64,000 bases of DNA from Oegoconia quadripuncta (taxonomy: Eukaryota; Arthropoda; Insecta; Lepidoptera; Autostichidae). Positions 57,101 through 64,000 of this stretch are shown here, in pieces. The stretch spans positions 5,644,501-5,708,500 of the forward strand of contig OX438760.1 of NCBI GenBank assembly GCA_949316235.1, in the 5' to 3' direction. Both the position numbers and the translations under genes were made by a program. The notes beneath the pieces were generated by a model. It did not search any database. It was not told where the DNA came from and worked only from the letters and a program-made list of their open reading frames with translations. Position 1 is the stretch's first letter. Each line of letters starts with the position of its first letter.

Positions 57101-60100
57101 AACGAGGGACTTCCTGGACAGCACGCCGGTCAAACTCCTAGGTCACCCTCCTTACAGCCCGGACCTAGCACCGTGTGACTTCTTTTTATTCCCAAAAATA
57201 AAAAATCAGCTCAAAGGGATACAATTTTCATCGCCGGAAGATGCGCTGTCAGCGTTCGAGCAGGCCGTAAACGAGGTGTCTGCGGCGGACTGGAAAAAGT
57301 GTTTCGAAAATTGGTTCAGACGCATGAAACTTTGTATAGATGCTAGTGGAGAGTACTTTGAAAAGATTTAATAAAAATATATTTGCCCATAGAACAATTT
57401 TTTCTGTTTCGCAAAATTTTCTGAGTGTCCCACGTATATAGAAATAAAGTTGCTTTTACACAAAGTCACTAAGAGGCAATGTGTAGGCAGCTTTGTGAAT
57501 GAGCAGTAATGTCAATAATTTTAATTAGAAATAGTGAAATATACTATTCGTTTTCGATTAGCTTAGTTAAACTTAGCCCTATTATCCCTGAATCTTTGGC
57601 GACAAAAACACTCAGTTCATTGTCATTCAACTTTGAGGCAACACCTCACAAGCTGATAGTTTCACTCACCGGTATGAACCCTCATGTGCGCATTCAGCTT
57701 TGACACCTCGTAGAAGCCCTTGAAGCAGACGCTGCACACGTGGTTACGGATGCCGCGATGCTTCTTCATGTGCTGGCAGAGGGTCGAGTGTCGGCGGAAC
57801 GACTTGCTGCACTCTGAGCACTTGAGCGGCTTCTCGCCAGTATGGAGGCGGAAGTGGACCTGGTCAAGAAGATTAGATACAATATCATCATTTCAGTGAA
57901 GATGGGATAATAATTTATATTTAGATATTGCTTGCTCAGTCATACGAATTAATATGCTCCTCATAGTGACGTGCACAGCCTTTTGTCACAGGGTAGGCAG
58001 AATGATAAAATTTACTATTAAATGAGAAAAAATAAAACAACAAAATAATAACTTATTCTTATACCAATCTTCGCAACTGTTTAGAATATTTCTGTTTACA
58101 TCAGTATGAATCAGCTGTCTTGACAAAGCATTTCGAAGAATGCTTACAGCCACTGCAAAAATCTAAACTAAGTATTGAATTTTGATACATCGATAGTACA
58201 GTCTGATAATGTGTTCATCTTATGATACTTGTAGGACAATTTTCAAAGCGTGCCTTTCTGTCTTTATGAGGGCATGAAATGAAATTGAGAGATCAACATA
58301 CGAAAAATACGCCAATTATATCGTAATGTCAAAGGATATCTTAAAATCAGAGGCTCTCTCATTCATATTTTCATATAGCTCTGTGTAAAAGACAAGGACA
58401 AGTATGTAATATATAATTTATCTTCGACAAGTGTGATGCGCTTAGTATGTGAAAGCAAGGCGCGTTGTTGCTGTAGTATCAGAAATCGTCCGTTCAATAG
58501 GGCTTTATTCCATGATTTATCCATCCCTCATTGATGAACGATGAAATTCATGCATACATGAACCACTGACAATAATTCCATTTTTAAGAAAGCTATACGT
58601 ACTTTAACGTCTACGCAAAAGCGATTCGCATACTTTTTGTTTATAATTATACCTCTCTATCAAGTAGTCAATGTCAACCAAAATATGTCAAATAGTGACA
58701 CTTCATTTTACACTTGTAAACAATTTTTGTAAACAGTTTTCCCGTAAAAACCAAACTTTACGAATAGAGTTGCAAGAGGGGGCCTACGATGGGTTTCGAT
58801 TACTACGGCATACTGGGCGTGAAGCGGTCGTGCAACCAGCTTGAGATAAAGAAAGCTTACCGCCGACTGGCACTAAAATATAACCCTGAGAGACACGATG
58901 ACGATGAAAACATGAAGAGGATCTTCGCACTTATAGGTGAATGTAATTTTTCGAGTAAAAAAGGTTTGTCAAAAGCTGATGAAGGCGAGCATGTGGATTT
59001 ATATACTTATGTAAGAATAAGAATCGTTTATTTGACCCATTTGGCGACACATCTTATCTAAATCTGCCGCCAAGCAGCAATGTTAATAGCATTGTTGTGT
59101 TCCGGTTGTCAGAGATAAGATAGCCAGTCCCCCAAATGTGTTGGGGTTTCCGGGTTAGTACGCTTCCACCTTCGACCTCATCTTCACTTAACATCAGGTG
59201 TGATTGAGGTCAAGTACGAACCCGTCGTGCATAAAAAAAAAAAAAAAAAAAACACATTATTTTTACATGAAATGAAATATACACAGTGAATTTGGGACCG
59301 AGTGAGATAAAAGTAGTACACAAAACAGTTTCATGTAATAGGATAGGTACTCCTATCTCATAATGTAGTTTACAGTATACAATAAAAATACCTAAGCAGT
59401 TTCACTTATAGACTAAAGTCCTTAAAAATTAATTTTCGGTGGCGCAAAGTGATATCAAAGAAGGTCTCCTTCCCAGCATAAGTTGCACTCTAGAAGTTAG
59501 ACTACAACGCTGGTTTTCAGTGGAGCCTAAGGCGAATGTAATGCTGTAATCCTAATACAATGTGGCTGTTATTATTAGTAAGCATGCACTTATAAATTCA
59601 TAACTATGCTCCGGATTCATTCTATGGCCGCCGGAGTGAGCTGGAGTTATATAGGTTTTCTAAGGCCTAATGCTAAACTACTAAGACATTATTATTGTCA
59701 GGACTTCTCTACGTTTAATACGACCTCATACACTCATAATGACTTTCCAAAAAATATTCTTACCAATTGTTTGAAATAACAATATAATACCTACGTAATA
59801 TAATCATGTTTATTTCCAGGTGAAGCTTACGAAGTGCTAGTCGACCACAAAAGGCGAGCGGTGTACGATCAGTACGGCGAAGAAGGCCTGAAGAAGGGAG
59901 TTCCTAGCCCAAATGAGTACATCCAGCCTTATTCCTACCATGGCGAACCTTTGAGGACCTTCCAGGAATTTTTCGGCACTACCAATCCTTACGCTGACTT
60001 GCTGGATTATTACGAAAACACACCAGCAATGTTCGAGTCTCCGCTAGGAAAAGGGTATAAAGAGAAGGACGCTACAATAGTCAGGCCTTTAGCTCTATCC

Positions 60101-62899
60101 TTGGAGGAAGTTTACAAAGGCGGATTGAAGAAAATGAAGATCCAGCGACTGGTGTTCACTGACGAAACTTGCTCAGAACTGAAACTGCGCGAAAAAGTTC
60201 TGTCGATTCCTATAAAGCCAGGAATTTACCCGAATACAGAGGTAAGATTCAAAGAAGAAGGCGACCAAGGGCCTACTAGAATACCAGCAGACGTCATCTT
60301 TATTACTGAAGATCGTCCTCATGAGATTTTTGTGAGATCAGGCCTGAGCGACCTTCTGAGGGTACACACAGTATCACTCCAAGAGGCGCTATGTGGAATA
60401 ACGTTGACATTAAACACTCTCGACGACAGAGTGCTAAGGGTCAAAATTACAGACGTCATTACTCCAACTTACGAGAAAATAATTGAAGACGAAGGGTTGC
60501 CGGTGCCAGCTTGCCCGAACAAAGCGAAAGGTAACCTGATAATACGATTTAGAGTTGAATTCCCTGAGTACTTGTCGAAGAGAAGCAAGAAGGCTTTCGA
60601 GGAAGCATTTAAGACAAAAGACGACGAGGATGAGAAGTTTGACAAGCTGAAGTGCGGCACATTGTCGTCGCCGTCCATTTATAAAATTTGAAATACGTTA
60701 CGAGTTATTTATAAACATTGAATTTAATAGTTCTTATTATAAATGTTATTTAATTTTACTTTTGCAGTTTCATTTCTGAACTTATTTTCTTTACTGTGGT
60801 ATGTGTGTGATATGTGAAACTCTTGTAATCGATTCATCCACTTCGAAACCCATTGTCCTGGTTTAAGATTATTATTAATAATAATGATAATTTCTCAATA
60901 AATATACAACAACATACAATTTATGAGAATGATTATTGATAAATCCAGATAAAGAAATTGGATACGTACTGACCCAGAAACCCCATCTTAATTGGGGGAC
61001 TGGCTGATATTTTATCTCTGGCAACCGGAACACAACAAAGCTATTAACATTGCTGCTTGGCGGCAGATTTAGTTAGATGGTAGTAGTTAGCGCGGCTGTC
61101 ATTTAAAATGACCTACCACCAATCAAACCGAGTACTAAACATGTACCCCGCTGGGGATCAAACCCGCGACCTCCGATTCGTATGGTGTTTACATTGAGCC
61201 ACGGAGGCGGTTAAGTTTTACGGCACTGGCACCATAAGACACGTTATGGATCTCGAATTATTATCAATCTTTTATAATCATGGAGATTAGACAGCATATT
61301 TCACGTTTTTAAATAACGGACAGTTTAATCTTCGCTACGCTGTTTAAGTCACATATAACAATGCTATACCAAAACGTACCTTCAGATCCGTAGGGTTATA
61401 GAAACTCTTCGAACACATGGAGCAGACATACGGCCGCTCTCCCCTATGCCTAGCCATATGGGATCTCAGGGCGTAGCCACTAAAGAATCTCTTATCGCAG
61501 ACGGTACACTGGTGGGTCTTTTGCTCGAAGTGGGTCTGGCGGTGGCGGTACAACAGGGTCTTCGTGGGGAAAGTACGCTGGCAGACGGAGCAGGTGGGTT
61601 GTTTTGGCGGTCGTTGTTCGTGGGTGCGCATGTGCATCTTCAGCATTCCTGGACCCTGTAATAAATGATTACATCCATGTATTACAGATGTCAGCAAAGA
61701 TAATCTTTGTATGGAGTCACAGATACTCCTCAATGTTACCGCACTTTGCAGTGTAAATAAATATAAATCGGAGTAGGTATATCGATTTCCGTACAAGAAA
61801 CACAAATATGATTGATGTGCATCTGGATTGAGTGATCCTTTTTTATTTGTCAACAAAACCAAAATATGCATTTAGTCAAAAATTGTAAACACTCATAACC
61901 AAAATCCAAAAATTTGTCACTCGTAAGGGATTGAAGATATTGCCCGATATGTGGGTCACCCAATTCAGACATTTGGCAAAATGGCTACAAGCTGAATCTC
62001 AGCAAATACGTTCTCTGTGGTTGAAATTTTAATTTTAAATATATGAACTGAAATTTTCACATTATTTTTAAAATCAAGGCAAGAAAAGTTAAATCCAACA
62101 TGTGTTCGGTTGTCGCGCGCGACGCCATGAGAGCATGGGATAGTTGTATATTTGCTCTAAACGAATGCGCAGGACAAATCTTATCTCGCGCGACATAAAC
62201 GTTTATCACGTCTGTCATCCTCCTCATCCTCCATTGCTCCTAGTGCAGGAATCCAATTAAACTGTCATTCATTGGATCACTCAATCCTGAACACATTTAG
62301 ATTGAGTGATTCTAGAAATACAGTATTAGGAGTACGAAAATACATCTAATGGATAGACGTTTATGAAGTTCCCATAAGGGAGATTCTAGGGGGCTTACGC
62401 GGTACCCAATTTAACTACCAAACGCAAGCTGAACGGGAATTATTAGATCGAATGCAAAAGTTTTACGTGGTATAGCTGCAGACCTCTTCAATAAATATTA
62501 TGGAGCATAAAACTTAACAAAATGTCGCTTTAAATTATATCTCAAACTTGCTTCTTTCCTTTATAAAATGAGGTTACCTTTTAGCAAAATATTTAAAGTA
62601 TTCCTGTTCATGTACCAAAGATTTTGGACAGCTGCAATATAAATACCAACCTTAAAGGTCCTTTCACATATATGACACATTGGTGGCTTTTTACAATTAG
62701 CCTTAATCCAATTGGTGTGCGACCGCATATGCTGCTTCAGCCATCGCGCGTGCTTGAACTCCTTGTGGCAAAGGTTGCAGACATGTCGACCAGGGGATAC
62801 CGCCGATGTGGCCTGGAATACCACCAGCTGGAGGTAACTCTCTTCATCAGAGTTGAGAGTGTCTTCTTCCTTGGACGTCGATATTGGTGGGGTTTGAGG
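45008..62899 (-). CDS. C2H2 zinc-finger protein with Gln-rich C-terminus, 3' part (11 exons, 5' end outside window)
   Basis: Visible exons on minus are 62899-62651, 61655-61380, 57859-57670, 55948-55771, 54778-54585, 51492-51155, 50263-50045, 48859-48785, 46923-46855, 45717-45634 and 45133-45008 (1,998 bases, 665 residues plus stop). All splice phases agree. Thirteen C2H2 fingers (C-x2-C-x12-H-x3-H) are readable, many joined by TGEKP-like linkers ([27 protein letters not shown]). A Gln/Glu/Lys-rich spacer separates finger 12 from finger 13. The tail after finger 13 is Gln-rich with a long poly-Q. Family knowledge says this is a nuclear, sequence-specific DNA-binding factor with a likely activation tail. 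Upstream exons must exist, because exon 62651 starts in frame after an acceptor. No specific orthologue is claimed. A DnaJ gene, a mariner and a dead LINE lie in its introns. Confidence 0.93.
45634..45717 (-). CDS. zinc-finger gene exon (Gln-rich tail, 28 codons)
   Basis: [20 protein letters not shown] and TMLPNILQ. Acceptor cattttcag, donor gttggt, phase 0. Confidence 0.85.
46309..46846. repeat. duplicated block, copy 1 (SINE A part + SINE C + unique flank)
   Basis: Nearly identical over its whole length to 48,908-49,443. In order: T-run and 3' half of SINE A on minus, a junction (gatgtaccaattgaatattg), a SINE C copy on plus (46,512-46,750; B-box ggttcgagtcccg), and about 90 bases of other sequence (acaaagttgataaaataacc to gatcttagtattcaat). 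It ends 8 bases from a splice donor. Confidence 0.85.
46855..46923 (-). CDS. zinc-finger gene exon (Gln/Ile/His-rich tail, 23 codons)
   Basis: [20 protein letters not shown] and QIH. Acceptor tttttccag, donor gtgagt. A duplicated block begins 8 bases beyond the exon end (at 46846). Confidence 0.85.
46924..48784. other. zinc-finger gene intron (46924-48784)
   Basis: Contents are a 17-base G run (47,007-47,023), a gtttcggcacg-type repeat on minus (about 47,330-47,745), a dispersed repeat with aaatatccttacttcaacca (about 47,900-48,300; also near 23,110), and unique AT-rich sequence. Confidence 0.6.
48785..48859 (-). CDS. zinc-finger gene exon (Gln/Val/Ser-rich tail, 25 codons)
   Basis: [20 protein letters not shown] and QQVNT. 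Acceptor cgttgcag, donor gtaatc, phase 0. Found by phase and composition; too short to stand on its own. Confidence 0.85.
48860..50044. other. zinc-finger gene intron (48860-50044)
   Basis: Holds duplicated block copy 2, a partial SINE B (49,445-49,575), and a Helitron-like or similar dispersed repeat (about 49,620-49,860; ttatcccgcgggaactactc, gcatttataatattagttag) also seen at 21,845-22,040 and 31,430-31,690. Confidence 0.65.
48908..49443. repeat. duplicated block, copy 2
   Basis: Partner of 46,309-46,846, in the next intron upstream, same orientation. It lacks a clear target-site duplication. It is followed directly by a SINE B piece (49,445-49,575). Confidence 0.85.
50045..50263 (-). CDS. 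zinc-finger gene exon: poly-glutamine tail
   Basis: 73 codons, about two thirds Gln, including an uninterrupted run of 13 Gln encoded by mixed CAA and CAG. Acceptor ccttccag, donor gtgaga. It continues the frame from the finger-13 exon and is probably a flexible or activation segment. Confidence 0.9.
50264..51154. other. zinc-finger gene intron (50264-51154)
   Basis: Holds SINE A on minus (50,341-50,565, truncated before its head) and a full SINE B on minus (50,895-51,126). The SINE B head abuts the intron end near the finger-13 exon donor. Confidence 0.7.
50895..51126 (-). repeat. SINE family B, full length
   Basis: Tail aataataataaataaatatt; head on minus with B-box gggttcaaatcccgc and A-box region ggtgtagtggatag. 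A short internal duplication (tggtttcgta near 51,080-51,110) lies in the head. Confidence 0.88.
51155..51492 (-). CDS. zinc-finger gene exon (fingers 12-13 and spacer)
   Basis: [15 protein letters not shown] completes finger 12. A spacer of about 70 residues rich in E, Q, N and S (for example [19 protein letters not shown]) follows, then finger 13 (CAFCVKTY...HMLTH). Donor gttggt, phase 0. Confidence 0.93.
52141..53930 (-). mobile_element. 5'-truncated, dead non-LTR retrotransposon (CR1/Jockey-like)
   Basis: The minus frames give, in order, a linker segment (53,873-53,481: [19 protein letters not shown]), the reverse transcriptase (53,480-52,869: [61 protein letters not shown], and the catalytic SISYADDM) and the thumb and C-terminus (52,804-52,238: [14 protein letters not shown] to [14 protein letters not shown]). 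A TAA stop lies between the first two, and at least two frameshifts lie near 52,800-52,910. The 3' end tatggactccggtccgaaat precedes an AT-rich tail. The endonuclease is missing. The clade assignment is tentative. Confidence 0.9.
54249..54580. repeat. tandem array of about 12-base ATTCC(G/A)TTCTA units
   Basis: About 330 bases of degenerate units such as attccattcta, attccgttcta and aatccattcca. The right edge reaches within a few bases of the donor of the finger 10-12 exon (54,584). Confidence 0.85.
54585..54778 (-). CDS. zinc-finger gene exon (fingers 10-12 start)
   Basis: [10 protein letters not shown]...HSTKH is finger 10, CDVCSQRF...HRRHH is finger 11, and CGVCGK starts finger 12. Donor gtaata follows at 54584; a tandem repeat array begins a few bases beyond it. 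Confidence 0.93.
54779..55770. other. zinc-finger gene intron (54779-55770)
   Basis: About 1 kb of AT-rich sequence with no recognised repeat or exon. Confidence 0.5.
55771..55948 (-). CDS. zinc-finger gene exon (fingers 8-9)
   Basis: [15 protein letters not shown]...HRRTH is finger 8 and CKACSARF...HMVTH is finger 9. It ends HTGNK plus AA at donor gtcagt; the next exon supplies G. Acceptor ttcccag. Confidence 0.93.
56152..57434 (+). mobile_element. mariner element (DD34D), about 1,283 bases, near-intact
   Basis: Terminal inverted repeats of about 27 bases (left core cactcagaaaattttgcgaa, the same on minus at the right end), flanked by TA at 56,150-56,151 and 57,435-57,436. Length and layout match full-size mariners. 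The ends and transposase style suggest the cecropia-type subfamily, a tentative call. It lies in a zinc-finger gene intron, opposite to that gene. Confidence 0.97.
56325..57371 (+). pseudogene. mariner transposase with one in-frame stop
   Basis: ATG at 56325 opens [18 protein letters not shown], with the helix-turn-helix region, the linker [17 protein letters not shown], and the catalytic motifs [17 protein letters not shown] and [11 protein letters not shown], whose last two Asp are 34 residues apart (DD34D). The frame is the same throughout. The only break is a TGA at 57,012-57,014 after WYINK, before the second catalytic Asp. Other copies elsewhere in the genome might be active; this one would make a truncated protein. 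Confidence 0.95.
57670..57859 (-). CDS. zinc-finger gene exon (fingers 5-7)
   Basis: [14 protein letters not shown] completes finger 5; finger 6 (CSECSKSF...HMKKH) and finger 7 (CSVCFKGF...HMRVH) follow. Acceptor ttgaccag, donor gtgagt, exit phase 1 (HTG). This exon has no in-frame ATG near its start and is easy to miss. Confidence 0.93.
57860..58788. other. zinc-finger gene intron, left of the nested DnaJ gene
   Basis: Unique AT-rich sequence with no repeat recognised. It includes the probable promoter and 5' UTR of the DnaJ gene near 58,600-58,788. No clear TATA box at a fixed distance. Confidence 0.45.
58789..58936 (+). CDS. DNAJB13-like exon 1
   Basis: 49 codons plus G, covering J-domain helices I-II and the NPE loop. 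The start ATG GGT TTC GAT follows cctacgATGG, a good context. Donor gtgaat. An open frame runs on into the intron but loses family similarity after ALIG. Confidence 0.93.
58789..60691 (+). CDS. DnaJ homologue, DNAJB13-like, lacking HPD (2 exons, 339 aa)
   Basis: Exons 58789-58936 and 59820-60691 join as G|GT. The J domain is at the N-terminus ([53 protein letters not shown]). The Hsp70-activating HPD tripeptide is replaced by NPE. A C-terminal substrate-binding DnaJ region follows (about residues 135-320: [58 protein letters not shown]). There is no zinc-finger region, so it is a class B protein. DNAJB13 also has a changed HPD and serves in sperm and cilia radial spokes. A similar axonemal role is inferred from family, not shown. 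The gene is nested, antisense, in an intron of the zinc-finger gene. Length is near that of the family (about 316-340). There are no lesions. Confidence 0.92.
58937..59819. other. intron of the DNAJB13-like gene
   Basis: Contains the 3' two thirds of a SINE A copy on plus (59,051-59,252), ending in a long A run. A segment (tacaacgctggttttcagtg, near 59,500) recurs near 63,090. Confidence 0.7.
59820..60691 (+). CDS. DNAJB13-like exon 2
   Basis: Acceptor tatttccag. It supplies the end of the J domain (EAYEVL...), the linker and the whole C-terminal domain, ending [13 protein letters not shown] and TGA. 290 codons including stop. Confidence 0.93.
60897..60902 (+). terminator. possible poly(A) signal of the DNAJB13-like gene
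   Basis: AATAAA about 205 bases after the stop. A T-rich stretch and repeats follow. Plausible, not unique. Confidence 0.4.
60962..61216 (-). repeat. SINE family A, 3'-truncated
   Basis: Head with B-box (gggtttgatcccc on minus) and gagccacggaggcgg at 61,195-61,210. It lacks the last third of the body and the tail. Lies between the DnaJ stop and the fingers 2-5 exon. Confidence 0.85.
61380..61655 (-). CDS. zinc-finger gene exon (fingers 2-5)
   Basis: [12 protein letters not shown] completes finger 2; fingers 3 (CSVCQRTF) and 4 (CTVCDKRF) are whole; finger 5 ([15 protein letters not shown]) is cut by the donor gtacgt. 92 codons, phase 0. Confidence 0.93.
61656..62650. other. zinc-finger gene intron (61656-62650)
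   Basis: Holds a segment (about 62,100-62,260; tcgcgcgcgac, gcgacataaacgtttat) that is the inverse of 42,890-43,030, and a degenerate copy (62,300-62,480) related to the MITE at 38,549. No exons. Confidence 0.5.
62651..62899 (-). CDS. zinc-finger gene, first visible exon
   Basis: [20 protein letters not shown] and on, then finger 1 (CNLCHKEF...HMRSH) and the first half of finger 2 (CHICERTFK). Acceptor tattacag, donor gttggt, phase 0 at both ends. The acidic stretch precedes the finger array. Confidence 0.9.
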
Positions 62900-64000
62900 C
62901 TGTAATATGTAAAAAGATGTATGAAGAGAAAAAGTATCGTATTGCAAAATAGAACGCGGCAGATGTATGGATACAAGTATTACACAGTCGAGACACATAC
63001 AAAGAGTAAATATTATGCTTGACATCTAATTGTCGGTGTCACAAGGTGGAGTCAAAAACGTTTCCAACTCAGTATGTGTTGTAGGCGTTCACTACAACGC
63101 TGGTTTTCAGTGGACCCTCCAAATGACGGACGGACTATGATCAACTTCTAATTCTTAGTCTATTGGAATCTATATGACTATGATATTGGAGTCTAATGAC
63201 GACCGATTGGTGTAGTGGATAGTGACCCTATCAGCGAAACCAACGGTTGCGGGTTTGAATCCCGCGAGGGGTAAATGTTTGTGTGATGAATACGAACATT
63301 TATTCCTGAGTCTTGGATGTTTATATAAATATTTTTGTGTTTATCCGTTATCTAGTATGTATAGCACAAGCTTTGCTTAGTTTGGGACTAGATGATTGGT
63401 GTAAGTGTCCGAAATATTTATTATTATTATTATTTATATTCCTTGTTTAAATTATACATTCTAGGTTTCCATAGTTTTGCTACAAATCTGTTTGTCACTC
63501 TAAAATAAAACCTGTCAAACTGAAGAACTGCGTCTTCTCTAAAACCGTTACTTATATTATTTAATAGAGTCGGTGGCAAAAATGATCAGCATGCGGCCAA
63601 GCGTACAGCATTAAGAACATATACACATACTATCGCAATATATATTTAAAGATACATTATATCATTATATTATTATATTATTAGATCTCGAGTATTAATT
63701 ATATCAAGACACGCAGTGGAAGAAGAGCATGGTAATGATGTAATATAACGTAGACATGAGATATACAACTATAATATTGTGAAGACTATTATTAGGTATA
63801 CATAAGAAAATGTTATAAACGTTACAAACCCATTCTAAAATAGCATGATATTTGCTAAGTTTTAATGTAAAAAAATATGTTATTGTGCATAAATGTAGTA
63901 AGTAATCGTCCAGTGAAGTTCCAAATAAATTAGGGTAAATAACTACTATAAATTGAAAATTTAAAAAACCCTAGAGAAAACAAATCGTTATATCACCTAT
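62900..64000. other. right-edge intron of the zinc-finger gene
   Basis: The gene's upstream exons should lie further right. Only a repeat fragment (63,040-63,115) and SINE B (63,198-63,442) are recognised. 63.45-64 kb is AT-rich with nothing else seen. Confidence 0.6.
63198..63442 (+). repeat. SINE family B, best-preserved copy
   Basis: Head gacgaccgattggtgtagtg and gatagtgaccctatcagcga (A-box region), B-box gcgggtttgaatcccgc, body gcacaagctttgcttagttt, tail (TTA)n. About 245 bases; it serves as the reference copy. Confidence 0.92.

Larger units (their letters stand above)
55949..57669. other. zinc-finger gene intron (55949-57669)
   Basis: Apart from the mariner (56,152-57,434), it has about 200 bases of unique sequence on either side. 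Confidence 0.7.

Noticed and set aside
58937..59061. Read-through of DnaJ exon 1 (frame ending ...[11 protein letters not shown])
   Set aside because: Similarity to DnaJ stops exactly at donor gtgaat and resumes in phase at 59,820, so this is intron sequence.

Overview
The window is nuclear DNA of an insect, most likely a moth or butterfly (Lepidoptera). The evidence is split genes with GT/AG introns, an insect-type Cdk1 (DFGLGR activation-segment start), and a dense, AT-rich background of short interspersed repeats. The repeats include three tRNA-headed SINE families, RTE-like tails ending in (GAT)n or (ATC)n, palindromic MITEs, a mariner element and degraded non-LTR retrotransposons. No bacterial, viral or organellar gene block is present. 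Species-level placement is not possible from sequence alone.

Layout. (1) 1-9,338 is mostly repeats. It holds three orphan pieces of genes that appear to run off the left edge: a possible last exon on + (96-176) and two possible first coding exon sets on -, each encoding a signal peptide (3,475-3,529 and 5,868-6,105). (2) 9,339-18,899 (-) is a three-exon gene for an approximately 1,811-residue secreted, low-complexity, internally repetitive protein of unknown function. Its last exon is about 5.1 kb and carries almost all of the protein. (3) 18,968-24,484 is intergenic, repeat-rich, and contains a decayed tyrosine-recombinase fragment. (4) 24,485-35,890 (+) is a complete seven-exon Cdk1 gene (320 aa). 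Two decayed copies of its last exon follow at about 36.45 and 36.64-37.39 kb. (5) 37.4-45.0 kb is intergenic with several MITEs and one weak small secreted reading frame. (6) 45,008-62,899 (-) is the 3' part of a large C2H2 zinc-finger gene. Eleven exons are visible, with 13 fingers followed by a glutamine-rich tail; its 5' end lies beyond the right edge. Inside its introns sit, on the + strand, a two-exon DNAJB13-like gene (58,789-60,691), a nearly intact mariner (56,152-57,434), and on - a dead non-LTR retrotransposon (about 52.14-53.9 kb).

How the genes relate. Cdk1 (cell-cycle kinase), the zinc-finger gene (probable nuclear DNA-binding factor) and the DNAJB13-like gene (by family, sperm or cilia axoneme) have no evident shared pathway. 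The DnaJ gene is a nested, antisense, intron-resident gene. The exon coordinates given were checked by reading-frame phase: every junction listed restores an open frame, and the Cdk1 and DnaJ models give family-typical proteins. Main novelties are the unknown giant secreted protein with a long overlapping upstream reading frame, the decayed tandem copies of the Cdk1 terminal exon, a 0.54 kb block duplicated in two introns of the zinc-finger gene and ending 8 bases from a splice donor, and orphan signal-peptide exons at the left edge.
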